Origin: Lacticaseibacillus hulanensis
Lineage (GTDB): Bacteria; Bacillota; Bacilli; Lactobacillales; Lactobacillaceae
Assembly: GCF_004010095.1 (NCBI RefSeq)
Contig: NZ_RRYD01000010.1
Coordinates: forward strand, 1 to 59,809
Length of the DNA stretch: 59,809 nucleotides
Reading direction: 5' to 3'
Positions 43,037 through 51,833 of this stretch are shown here, piece after piece (positions within the stretch are counted from its first letter, which is position 1; each line of letters opens with the position of its first letter). Below the pieces are notes generated by a model. The model did not search any database, had not been told where the DNA came from, and saw only the letters and a list, made by a program, of their open reading frames with translations. The translations under genes were made by a program, and so were the position numbers.

Positions 43037-44227
43037 TTATGCGTTTGCGCGGCGCTTGCTGTATGCAACCAGACCAATAATCGTCATGGCAACACCAAAG
43101 GCAACGATTGCGATGATCCCCTTACCACCAGTGTGGGGAAGGATGCCTTGTGGGGTATCGGTAACCGTGTACCCATTTGTATCTTCAGTTTCGCCTTCTG
43201 CGGGCGTAACTTCTTTAGGACTGACCTCCTGATCATCGCCTAGAATTTTAGCGTCCTTTTGGTAGCCCTTTGGCGCCGTCGTTTCTTCAATGGTGTACTT
43301 GCCATTTGGATCAAGTCCGTATTCCGTACTGCCTACGTTGTACTTAATTGCGGCGGTGAAACCAAACTGCCCGTTACTGTCAGAGATGAATGGTGTGGGA
43401 CCGTCAGTGAGGTCAACCCAGCTAACGTCCTTTTCCGTACCATCAAAGCCGTCGCTGTACCCATCAACTTTGGCGTACTTACCAGCAGCGTTCTTAATGT
43501 AAAATTCCGCGCCCTGAAGTACTGTCTTCTGATTGCTGGCATCAACCTTGGTGAACTTCAGCTGGTAGTGACCATTAATCACGTCCTTGGGGTAAACGTG
43601 GGCCATGCCATCGCTTGCAGTCTCAGTTGGCAAACTAACCACGAAGTTCGCAGATGCCTTGTAACCGGCTGGGGTCGTGCTTTCGTGGAAAAGGTAAATG
43701 GCGGGCTTACTTAACTCCTGCACGACCTTACCGTCGGCGTCCTTCTTTGTCCAGGTACTGTAATTGGGCAAATTGAACGGTTTGCTTGTAGTGCCATTAT
43801 CATCTGTTATGTGTTCATCTCCGACTTGGTGTCCACTAACATCAAACTTGTCCTTAGCGTTTTCTGCAGGGTTAGCCATTTCCGCAACCTTGGTACTCAT
43901 GTCGGGATCTTTGCTATCAGTCTGAATAACGTCGTGTTCGACTGCGTCCCAATACTGCTGGGTGATGTCATAAACTACAAACCCGGCACCGTTAACGGTT
44001 TTTTGGTCCGTCACTACCTCATTTGTGGAGTAGCGGCCCTTAACTTCCTTAGCTTTAGCTTCATCCGGCACCGCCAGTTTAGTTACCACGACGTCTGTCG
44101 TCCCTGTCTTATCCCCGTCATCCGCACTAACCCGGCTACCAGCACCAATCCCGAGCCCAATTGCCCCGGCCATCACTGCGGCGCTGAGCAACGTCAGCGC
44201 CTTCTTTAGAAATGTCTTCTTCATCAT
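43037..44227 (-). CDS. SpaA-like backbone pilin (complete operon)
   Basis: A 396-aa secreted cell-wall protein with a signal peptide (residues 2-36), a pilin motif AHVYPKD with the polymerising Lys214, an E-box YTIEETTAPKGY (Glu314/315) typical of isopeptide-bonded CnaB domains, and an LPHTG sorting signal at 363-367 followed by a TM helix and KRRANA tail. It forms the shaft of the pilus. The ATG at 44227 is followed directly by a second ATG that matches the start of its paralogue at 49492-50727; the C-terminal two thirds of the two proteins are nearly identical. The gene lies 14 nt after the minor pilin gene. Confidence 0.93.
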   Translation of the reverse strand: MMKKTFLKKALTLLSAAVMAGAIGLGIGAGSRVSADDGDKTGTTDVVVTKLAVPDEAKAKEVKGRYSTNEVVTDQKTVNGAGFVVYDITQQYWDAVEHDVIQTDSKDPDMSTKVAEMANPAENAKDKFDVSGHQVGDEHITDDNGTTSKPFNLPNYSTWTKKDADGKVVQELSKPAIYLFHESTTPAGYKASANFVVSLPTETASDGMAHVYPKDVINGHYQLKFTKVDASNQKTVLQGAEFYIKNAAGKYAKVDGYSDGFDGTEKDVSWVDLTDGPTPFISDSNGQFGFTAAIKYNVGSTEYGLDPNGKYTIEETTAPKGYQKDAKILGDDQEVSPKEVTPAEGETEDTNGYTVTDTPQGILPHTGGKGIIAIVAFGVAMTIIGLVAYSKRRANA

Positions 44228-44241
44228 TATTTCTCCCTTTA

Positions 44242-45345
44242 TTAGCGTGCCTGCACACGTTTATACCAGTAACGTCCTATTAACAAACTTACAAGTAAGA
44301 AAATCCCCAAAATTGTTAACCATGTGGCGCGCGCCGACCCGGTTTGGGGCAACCAGCCAAAGGTTTTTGGCAACAGGTGTCTCAATTTACCGAAGATACC
44401 CGTGTTTGGTAATGGCGGATAGCCCCACGGTGATTGCGCGTTGACCACATTAATCGCAGCCACTGCGCTACTGTATTTGCCCGGCACAATCGTGAAATCC
44501 ACGGGGTGCTCGCTGCGCATGTACCCCTCTGGTGCACGCACCTCGACCAGCTCGTAATCACCCGCTGGCAGGCCATCGATGGCAAAACTACCATCGTCCT
44601 TGCTTTGCAGTGTCAGTAGCGACTGCGTATTGTTACTATCGGTTATTGTTCCCGTAACAACTTGCCACTTTTGTTTCTTAGTTAGATACTCACCATCAGC
44701 GTTGCGGACAACGAACTCCGCGCCGGCGAGCTTTTCACTATAATCATCTGCATCGACCTTAACGAAACGTTGGCCACCAGTTTCAATCGGCGTCTCGGGC
44801 CCGACATTCTTCGGGTACAAATCAATGCGTCCTGCCGCGCCCTTAACGGGAAGCACGATCACTAGATTTTGCGTCCCCGTGACACCCTTTGGCGCCTGCG
44901 TTTCGCGGAACAGGTACACAGCATTCATGCCGTGGCTGTGCATTGGCAAACCGCCGAACTCTGCTGTACCTTCCCCGCTCGTGGTCACCGCCTTGACCGG
45001 ATTGTGCGCCACGTAATCCGCAGCGGCAATTCGGTTTTGGGCGTCCGTCATCGCCGCTTCTGTTTGCGGCGCCGTTGACCAGAAATCTTGTGTGACGTCA
45101 TAGGCGGTGAAGGTGACACCGTTTAACGGGCTGCCCTGATCACCAAACGGATTGGTGTGCCCGTCGTTTGTCGTGTCGGCTGGCACAGCATCTGGAGCAA
45201 ACACCAACTTGTGGAGCACAACGTCAACCGTGTCACTGGTCTCGGCTGCTTGACCCCGTACCGGAGCGGCGGCGAGCAGCCCTATAAGCACTGCCAGCAA
45301 CATCGACGCGGCCAGGATGCGGATTCGTTTGATAAACTGACGCAT
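44242..45345 (-). CDS. SpaB-like minor pilin with two tandem sorting motifs
   Basis: A 367-aa secreted protein with a signal peptide (1-33), a pilin-like motif DLYPKN, a CnaB/SpaA domain with E-box YELVEVRAPEGY, and two sorting motifs near the end: LPNTG (312-316) and LPQTG (332-336). Only the second is followed by a TM helix and basic tail. The ATG follows the stop codon of the tip gene with no gap (TAG-ATG), implying coupled translation. By position in the spaC-B-A-srtC order it should be the basal or minor pilin. Confidence 0.9.
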   Translation of the reverse strand: MRQFIKRIRILAASMLLAVLIGLLAAAPVRGQAAETSDTVDVVLHKLVFAPDAVPADTTNDGHTNPFGDQGSPLNGVTFTAYDVTQDFWSTAPQTEAAMTDAQNRIAAADYVAHNPVKAVTTSGEGTAEFGGLPMHSHGMNAVYLFRETQAPKGVTGTQNLVIVLPVKGAAGRIDLYPKNVGPETPIETGGQRFVKVDADDYSEKLAGAEFVVRNADGEYLTKKQKWQVVTGTITDSNNTQSLLTLQSKDDGSFAIDGLPAGDYELVEVRAPEGYMRSEHPVDFTIVPGKYSSAVAAINVVNAQSPWGYPPLPNTGIFGKLRHLLPKTFGWLPQTGSARATWLTILGIFLLVSLLIGRYWYKRVQAR

Positions 45346-48300
45346 CTACATCACCCCCCTAGTCTTGCGGAGGTGCAGGGCAATTGCCCCAATTCCGGTC
45401 GCAATCAGCCCCAACACGATGAAGGCGAGTCGGCCGGAACCCCCCGTGAATGGGAGAATGGGCTTAACCTTATTCTTCACCGTAACTTCTGCCGGGTTGG
45501 ACTCATCGTTCTCGCTCGTGACAGAAATCTTTTCGGTATCTGGGTTGTTGTTCACGTCGTAACCACTCGGCGCCTTAACCTCTTTGAAGTAATAGTCACC
45601 AGTGGCCAAGTTCTTCACCAGAATTTGCCCATCTTTATCTGTCTTTAGGTTTTGCTCAACCAGCTCATTGTTGGCGTTGTACAGGTCAAATTCTGCGCCA
45701 GCAAGCGGCGCCCCCGATGCGGCATCTTTCTTAGTGAGCCGGATGGCCGCGTTCGCCTTGGGGTCGTCGACAGTCTCCGATGTTTGGGGCTGCTTTTCAG
45801 TGTTTGCCACAGAAATGGTTTTACCATTGGCATAATCCGGATTAATCTCGTACCCCTTAGGCGCCTCGTCTTCTCTAAGAATATAATTGCCATTCTTCAA
45901 GCCGCCCCACGTTATTTGACCATTGGCATCGGTGGTGCCGGTCCTTATGACCTTCGACCCTTGAAGCAGTGAAAACTCTGCATACTCCAGCCTCTTCTTA
46001 TTATCAGTATCCTCTTTGATTACCTGAAGCGAACCATTGACCCCATCACCGGTACCACTACTGGTAACAACGTCCGTCTTGGCGGTTGAATTACCAGTAA
46101 TCACCTTATCAGTATAACCGGTGATATTAACATCATTAATCAACGTATCTTTGGGTGTTGAACTGTTAATGGTTGATTGATACGTCACCCGATAGGTTTT
46201 ATCGATGTCGTGCTTGAAAGTCAATTTAGTCTCGGTTTGACCCGTAGCTTGGTCAACACTGGATGTGACATCGTAATCAACACCTAGCTGTAGTATTGTT
46301 GAGTCTTTGCCGACATCACCTTCTTGAGGCAGATAGACCTTATCATCATTCCACGTATCGTGATAAAGCTGCTGTACCTTCAGCGTGGACAAGTCGACAA
46401 CCTGATTGGCACTTGCTGTATCGGTAATTACCACATTGCTCATTTCCGCTTGGGCCACGTTGATGTCAACCGTCCAGTCAACTTTTGACTTGTCGTCTAT
46501 GTTGACTACCCCAGATTTGTTAATTAGCTTTCCGCCAGTGGCAAACCAATATTGATTAGCAGGAATTATTTTATCCTCATCACCGTTATGAAAGTATGCA
46601 GTATTATCGTATCCGTGGCTCTCAGCCAAATCCATTGGCTTAATGTCAAAGATAATGGCATACGCATCAGTCAATCCAACTGGCAAATCCACTTTAAGTG
46701 TTGGATTGGAATCGGTCGGCTCAGTGAACTTGAACCCCTCCGCTTTGGCATCAATCAACTCGCCAGCGTTACCGTTAATGATACTGTTGTAGTCGGTGTT
46801 GTACTTACTTTCACCGCTTTTGTTTAATTTGTACACTCTATAACTACCAGGCACATACTGTTGATCTGAATTAATCGGGTCCGTTACTTCAGCGCCGGTA
46901 GCTAATTCCTTGTTGTCCGTATTGATAATTATCGTCCATGTCAGCAAATTGGTTTGCGGACTGTAATTACCGTACTTTGTGTCCTGACCACTTGGCGGCG
47001 TGAAGTGCTTTTCTTTGTGGTTATCGTAACTGTCACCCACCTTATTGGTGATGTCCTTGCTTTCATCGTACTTGGTTGTGTACTTAATCTGGTAGTGGTC
47101 CTTTACATCGTCCTTAAAGGTAACCTTGAAGCCTTTATCATTCTTTGCGAATGTGTAGGCGCCCGCGTCCAGATTCTGCTTAGTGGTCACATCGTAAACT
47201 GTGAGCGAACCATCCACAAACGTCAGCCCAGCTGGCAAGTCGTCCTGGACCCAGTAATCTGTTAGGGTCTGCTGGTTGTTCTTATTGACATCAATCCGCC
47301 AGTCAACCGTTTTGTTCTTTGCATCAGCGTTGCCGTAGTTCTTCTCCAGGCCAGTATCAATCTTGTCCCTGTGCGGCTTCGCAGTTCCTATAGCAGTAAT
47401 TGGCTTGCCAGGATTTTCTTCAACGGTGTTCTTAATCTCGACCCCACTATCTGGCATGTTCCCGTCCACATGGGTGTTGTAGTTGATAAAAATTGGCGAC
47501 TCGATATCCTTGTTGAACGTGAGGGTAAACTGTTTGCCGTCATCCGAATAATCAATCGTGTAATCTGTCCCGCTTGTAAGGTGCGTTCCACCGTATAGGA
47601 CATCATTTCCACCATAGCCGGCCTCAGCCACGATGATGCCACCATCGGTTTGTCCCGACTTGATGTACGATTGCTTGTCATCCAGCTTGTCGGTTAACGT
47701 CGTGCCCGCCTTGATTGTTTGGCCGTATGGATTGTAGGTGATTTGCCAGCTGTAATCATTTTCACCAAACGCATCCCCGACAAGCTTTTTTTCCAGCATC
47801 TGGTGCGGCTTGTAATTAATCGTCACGTTGTAGCTGTTGCTTGGCGGTGTTTTTGGCTGATTCTCGCCCCCGTATTTAAGAGTGGCCTTGTTGGTGAACG
47901 TCACATTTTCTTCCGCCTTGCTCGGATCGGTCAAAACGGTAGTGTACGTTACGTTCAGCGGCTTGTTAGTCTTGGCGTAAGCACCAATAAACTTAATGTT
48001 GTTGCCGTCTAGTTGATAATCGGTGCCTTCCTTCAGCTCCTGACCATTTGATTCCGTCCCGTCAGTCGCAACAATCCCCTCGTGAACGGCAACACTATCT
48101 AATTTAATTCCGCTCGGTAGTTCCTCTTGAATGTACGGGTTTTCCATTTCCTTACCCGTATTGTTGAGGCTAATGGTCCATTCTTGCTTCAGACCACCGT
48201 CAATTGATTTACCAACCTTACTAATATCGTACTGATTATTTGGCAGCAATGTGATGGGTACCGTGACGTCCTTGTGATCCTTAATTGGAATGACAAGATT

Positions 48301-48783
48301 ATGATTGCCCACGGTTTTGTTCTTCAATGTCCCAACGTTGTAGGTGAATGTCCCTTTGACGTCACTCATATTCACAGCATTTTGGTTGAACGTTAAGGTA
48401 ACCGTGCCGTCATCGATAACCTTGTAATCACCAACATCATCCAACTGCCCAGTTTGCGCTGCAGCCGTGATGTCATCTGGTAGCTTGAACGTGATGTAAT
48501 CGCCAGCCTTCAAGGTCTGCGCGATGTCGTCCGGAATCGCCCATGTGTAGTTCAGCGAAACGACATCGTTCAGCGTTACCTTTTGACTATCCACTTCCTG
48601 ATTTTTCGTGTCGTAAAACTTAACATCGGCGCCGGTAATTATTTTCCCCGCATCAAGCGCCGTACCCTGACTGCCATCAGCCCCTGCCATTCTCATGGGT
48701 GTGCTCCCAGTGATTAACTGCACCAGGATAAACAGAACCATGAGCGCCGTGCTAATCCCAGCAACACGCTTAAAATTATTCAC
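45346..48783 (-). CDS. SpaC-like large pilus tip adhesin
   Basis: A 1145-aa secreted protein. A signal peptide/TM (8-33) is followed by a collagen-adhesin-type N-terminal domain (about 45-190) and five or so repeating Ig-like Cna/collagen-binding domains (each with a D-W-x-I/V-x-hydrophobic-N pattern and a following L-P-x-G-L), then two CnaB/SpaA domains (about 925-1000 and 1015-1095, E-boxes YILREDEAPKGY and YYFKEVKAPSGY). LPFTG is at 1110-1114, then a TM helix and basic tail. It probably sits at the pilus tip and binds host or matrix ligands; the ligand is unknown. The start is GTG with GGGGGG. It is the first gene of the operon, behind the attenuator-like leader. Confidence 0.92.
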   Translation of the reverse strand: MNNFKRVAGISTALMVLFILVQLITGSTPMRMAGADGSQGTALDAGKIITGADVKFYDTKNQEVDSQKVTLNDVVSLNYTWAIPDDIAQTLKAGDYITFKLPDDITAAAQTGQLDDVGDYKVIDDGTVTLTFNQNAVNMSDVKGTFTYNVGTLKNKTVGNHNLVIPIKDHKDVTVPITLLPNNQYDISKVGKSIDGGLKQEWTISLNNTGKEMENPYIQEELPSGIKLDSVAVHEGIVATDGTESNGQELKEGTDYQLDGNNIKFIGAYAKTNKPLNVTYTTVLTDPSKAEENVTFTNKATLKYGGENQPKTPPSNSYNVTINYKPHQMLEKKLVGDAFGENDYSWQITYNPYGQTIKAGTTLTDKLDDKQSYIKSGQTDGGIIVAEAGYGGNDVLYGGTHLTSGTDYTIDYSDDGKQFTLTFNKDIESPIFINYNTHVDGNMPDSGVEIKNTVEENPGKPITAIGTAKPHRDKIDTGLEKNYGNADAKNKTVDWRIDVNKNNQQTLTDYWVQDDLPAGLTFVDGSLTVYDVTTKQNLDAGAYTFAKNDKGFKVTFKDDVKDHYQIKYTTKYDESKDITNKVGDSYDNHKEKHFTPPSGQDTKYGNYSPQTNLLTWTIIINTDNKELATGAEVTDPINSDQQYVPGSYRVYKLNKSGESKYNTDYNSIINGNAGELIDAKAEGFKFTEPTDSNPTLKVDLPVGLTDAYAIIFDIKPMDLAESHGYDNTAYFHNGDEDKIIPANQYWFATGGKLINKSGVVNIDDKSKVDWTVDINVAQAEMSNVVITDTASANQVVDLSTLKVQQLYHDTWNDDKVYLPQEGDVGKDSTILQLGVDYDVTSSVDQATGQTETKLTFKHDIDKTYRVTYQSTINSSTPKDTLINDVNITGYTDKVITGNSTAKTDVVTSSGTGDGVNGSLQVIKEDTDNKKRLEYAEFSLLQGSKVIRTGTTDANGQITWGGLKNGNYILREDEAPKGYEINPDYANGKTISVANTEKQPQTSETVDDPKANAAIRLTKKDAASGAPLAGAEFDLYNANNELVEQNLKTDKDGQILVKNLATGDYYFKEVKAPSGYDVNNNPDTEKISVTSENDESNPAEVTVKNKVKPILPFTGGSGRLAFIVLGLIATGIGAIALHLRKTRGVM

Positions 48784-48849
48784 AATTTATCCCCCCGGAT
48801 ACCTGCATCAACCAACTGAACTAATATGTATGCCCAAGTAAAACTACAC

Positions 48850-49000
48850 AAAAAGGGAGCTAGCATGTTGTTGGCTAACTCCCCGTTAAAAATTTCACAA
48901 AATTTTCGCGGTTTAAAAAACATATAATACGACTCAACGTTCACCGAGCCGCAACACCCCCGTTGGTTCCCCCGAGCCAACATACAGTAGGGTAGCACTG
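48850..49000 (-). promoter_or_regulatory. Attenuator-like leader of pilus operon 1
   Basis: Read on the minus strand: block GTGCTACCCTACT (about 48998-48986), hairpin GTTGGCTC-GGGG-GAACCAAC (48981-48962), GGGGGTGTTGC, a second hairpin CGGCTC/GAGTCG, an AT-rich spacer, then an intrinsic terminator GGGAGTTAGC/GCTAGCTCCC (48883-48855) followed by TTTTTG. The terminator's 5' arm contains AGCCAACA, complementary over 8 nt to TGTTGGCT of the first hairpin, so the two structures can be exclusive. The terminator is 67 nt before the tip gene start. The same layout precedes pilus operon 2. Confidence 0.75.
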
Positions 49001-49430
49001 GATTGTACGTAAAACAACGCCTTTTAATGTTAAATAACGTCGCATTTTATTTCAGTTGTATATACATTATTGATGTCGTTGGTTTTTCGTGTCATCTGTG
49101 GTTGGGACCATTAGCAATAAAAAAACAAAATTATTTTTATTGAAAGTTAAGACGTTGATTATGACGTCACCTAATCAGCACCAAATCCCGAAAATATCCA
49201 CCCCGACCAATGTTGCATTTCCGCCTCGACAAACCAATTTAACCGCCGTCGTATCAGTCGTCTAGACCAAATTTGTGCATATACCGCTCATCTTGGTTGC
49301 CCAAACCGATTTCTTTTTGTGCAAGCAACAAAACTCCGAGTTTGTTCTGAAATTACGGTCATAAATAACTGAAGTTCTCCAGACCAATTCGACCAATATT
49401 GGCCGTTTTGTTATCAAACCTACTTTGCTA
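49001..49430 (-). promoter_or_regulatory. Upstream region of pilus operon 1
   Basis: No gene. It shares short conserved blocks with the region upstream of operon 2 at similar distances: TTAAATAACG (49030-49039 versus 54429-54438) and TGGGACCA followed by an A/T tract (49103-49110 versus 54492-54499). These may be the promoter and an activator site. No exact -35/-10 pair could be fixed by eye. Confidence 0.45.
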
Positions 49431-49470
49431 TACAAATAATGGGTCCGCAAGCACCTGCTCACGGACCCAT
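49430..49470 (-). terminator. Terminator of pilus operon 2
   Basis: ATGGGTCCG/CGGACCCAT stem with an inner AGCA/TGCT, followed on the minus strand by TATTTGTAT. It shows that operon 2 ends before operon 1 begins. Confidence 0.8.
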
Positions 49471-49491
49471 CATCAACTATTTGCATTAATA

Positions 49492-50727
49492 CTATGCGTT
49501 TGCACGCCGCTTGTTGTATGCAACCAAACCGATAATCGTCATGGCAACACCACAGACAACGATGGCAATGATCCCCTTACCACCAGTGTGGGGGAGAATA
49601 CCTTGTGGAGTATCGGTGACCGTGTACCCCTTTGTATCTTCAGTTGTGACTTCTGCGGGCGTAACTTCTTTAAGACTGTCCTTCTGATTAACATCAAGAA
49701 TATTAGCGTCCTTTTGGTAGCCCTTTGGCGCCGTCGTTTCTTCAATGGTGTACTTGCCATTTGGATCAAGTCCGTATTCCGTACCGTTTACGGTGTACTT
49801 AATTGCGGCGGTGAAGCCAAACTCCCCGTTACTGCCAGAGATGAAGGCTGTGGCACCATCAGGACCGTCAACCCAGCTAACATCCTTTTCCGTACCGTCA
49901 AAGCCGTCGCTGTACCCATCAACTTTGGCGTACTTACCAGCAGCATTCTTAATGTAAAATTCCGCGCCTTGAAGTACTGTCTCCTGATTGTTGGCATCAA
50001 CCTTGGTGAACTTCAGCTGGTAGTGACCATCAATCTCGTCCTTGGGGTAGACATAGGCCTTGTGGTCATTTGCAGTCTCAGTTGGCAAACCAACCACGAA
50101 GTTCACGGATGCCTTGAAACCGGCTGGGGTCGTGCTTTCGTGGAAAAGGTAAATGGCAGGCTTACTTACTACCTGCACAACCTTACCGTCGCTGTCCTTC
50201 TTTGTCCAGGTACCGTAATTGGGCAAATTGAACGTGACTGTGCCAGCAGGACCTGTTGTTTTTTCAGTCCGGATTGGGTCTCCGCTAACATCAAACTTAT
50301 CCTTAGCGTCGGCTTCCTTGTCCGTAGCATCGGCTTCCTTATCCGTAGCGTCGTCTTTCTTATCCGGAGCTTCGACTTCAGGGTTGGCCATTTCCGCAAC
50401 CTTGGTACTGCCAACATCGGGATCATTGCTATCAGTCTTAATTATATCGGCGTCGACTGCGTCCCAATATTGCTGGGTGATGTCATAAACTACAAACCCG
50501 GCACCCTCAACGGTTTTTTGGTCCGTCAACACCGTATTTGTGGGGATACCCTTAACGTCAGGTTCACCCGGTACCGCCAGTTTAGTCACCACGACATCGG
50601 TCGTCCCCTTCGGATCAGCCGTGTCCGCGTGCACCGCACTGCCAAGACCTGCGCCGAGGCCAATTGCCCCAGCCATCACTGCTCCGCTGATTAACGTTAG
50701 CGCCTTCTTTAGAAATGTCTTCTTCAT
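49492..50727 (-). CDS. SpaA-like backbone pilin (operon without sortase)
   Basis: A 411-aa backbone pilin: signal peptide (1-35), pilin motif AYVYPKD with Lys229, E-box YTIEETTAPKGY, LPHTG at 378-382, TM and basic tail. It is almost identical to the 396-aa pilin over the C-terminal two thirds but differs in the N-terminal domain, where an acidic/lysine repeat of seven residues (DATDKEA twice, then DAKDKFD; residues 126-146) is inserted. The corresponding 21-nt DNA repeat could expand or contract by slippage. The start is ATG after GGGAG. It begins 2 nt after the minor pilin stop. No sortase follows; a terminator does. Confidence 0.92.
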   Translation of the reverse strand: MKKTFLKKALTLISGAVMAGAIGLGAGLGSAVHADTADPKGTTDVVVTKLAVPGEPDVKGIPTNTVLTDQKTVEGAGFVVYDITQQYWDAVDADIIKTDSNDPDVGSTKVAEMANPEVEAPDKKDDATDKEADATDKEADAKDKFDVSGDPIRTEKTTGPAGTVTFNLPNYGTWTKKDSDGKVVQVVSKPAIYLFHESTTPAGFKASVNFVVGLPTETANDHKAYVYPKDEIDGHYQLKFTKVDANNQETVLQGAEFYIKNAAGKYAKVDGYSDGFDGTEKDVSWVDGPDGATAFISGSNGEFGFTAAIKYTVNGTEYGLDPNGKYTIEETTAPKGYQKDANILDVNQKDSLKEVTPAEVTTEDTKGYTVTDTPQGILPHTGGKGIIAIVVCGVAMTIIGLVAYNKRRANA

Positions 50728-50729
50728 CC

Positions 50730-51833
50730 TTATTCTCCCTCGTCATTATGTGTTTCAGAACGTTTTCGATGCCATATACCAATAATAATTACTAACAAAC
50801 CAATCCCCAGTATCGTGAGCCACGTGGCGCGGGCCGCCCCGGTCTGCGGCAAGAAACGCCTCAGCCTAGTAAAAATGCCCGTGCCCGGTAGCGGTGGTAC
50901 CCCCGTATCCGGTGGCGTCTCCGGCTGCCGCACGTTGACCACGTTCATGGCCGGCACGGCGCTACTGAATTTGCCCGGAACCACCGTGAAAGTCACCGGA
51001 TGCCGGCTTCGCACATACCCCGCCGGCGCCCGCACCTCAACCAGCGCGTACTTACCGCCCGTTAGCCCGTCGACGGAAAAACTGCCGTCGACATTACTGG
51101 TTAGTGTCACCAACTTTTCTTGCTGGTAACGACTTGTTATTCCCCCCGAAACAACTTTCCACTGATTATGTTGCTGCTGACGCGTCAAATACTCGCCAGC
51201 TTGGTTGCGAATCACGAACTGCGCACCCGCCAGCTTGCGGCCATTGCGCGCATCAACCTTGACGAACCGCTGACCACCCGTGGTCACCGGCTTTGCGCCC
51301 TCGTTTTTCGGGTACAAATCAATTCTTCTAGACGTTCCCAGTGGCAAAGCGACCACCAAGTTTTGCGCAACCCGCACTCCTCTTGGGACGCGCGTTTCGC
51401 GGAACAGGTACACAGCGTAGTGGCCGTGGCTACGCAGTGGTAGTCGCGCGAACATCGCCACGCCCTGCCCCGTGGTGGTCACTGTGGCCACGGGACTGGC
51501 CGCCACGTAATCCGGTGCCGCGATTTGCTCCTGCGCCGCCGCCATCTGGTCCTTGGTCTGCGGGTTTTGCGTCCAAAAATCGGTGGTGACGTCGTACGCC
51601 GTGAAGGTCACCCCGTTAAGTGGCTCCCCGCCAGCAAACGGGTTCGTCTGCCCGTCGTTTGCCGCCGCATCCGGCATTGTGCCCGGAGCAAACAGTAACT
51701 TGTGCAGCGCGATGTCCACCGTGGCTGGCTCCACCACCGCCTGTCCGCGCACCGGCGCGCTCGCTAGAAGGCAGGTGAGCAGCGCGGCCAGCGCAACCGC
51801 CGCAATACAAATTCGGTGCAATGTTGACCGCAT
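50730..51833 (-). CDS. SpaB-like minor pilin with two tandem sorting motifs (operon 2)
   Basis: A 367-aa paralogue of the operon 1 minor pilin, the same length but clearly diverged. Signal peptide (1-31), DLYPKN motif, E-box YALVEVRAPAGY, and again two sorting motifs: LPGTG (315-319) and LPQTG (328-332), the second followed by TM and an extended charged tail (HRKRSETHNDEGE). The ATG follows the stop codon of the tip gene directly, as in operon 1. The tail is longer and more acidic than usual for sorting signals. Confidence 0.9.
   Translation of the reverse strand: MRSTLHRICIAAVALAALLTCLLASAPVRGQAVVEPATVDIALHKLLFAPGTMPDAAANDGQTNPFAGGEPLNGVTFTAYDVTTDFWTQNPQTKDQMAAAQEQIAAPDYVAASPVATVTTTGQGVAMFARLPLRSHGHYAVYLFRETRVPRGVRVAQNLVVALPLGTSRRIDLYPKNEGAKPVTTGGQRFVKVDARNGRKLAGAQFVIRNQAGEYLTRQQQHNQWKVVSGGITSRYQQEKLVTLTSNVDGSFSVDGLTGGKYALVEVRAPAGYVRSRHPVTFTVVPGKFSSAVPAMNVVNVRQPETPPDTGVPPLPGTGIFTRLRRFLPQTGAARATWLTILGIGLLVIIIGIWHRKRSETHNDEGE

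Noticed and set aside
49262..49486. 74-codon minus-strand frame after pilus operon 2
   Set aside because: It begins inside the operon terminator hairpin and has no convincing ribosome binding site or protein pattern.
49399..50694. 431-codon open frame on the + strand across the backbone pilin gene
   Set aside because: It is antisense to a well-supported pilin gene with motif conservation, has no ribosome binding site, and a similar antisense frame appears over the paralogue; it is a by-product of codon bias.
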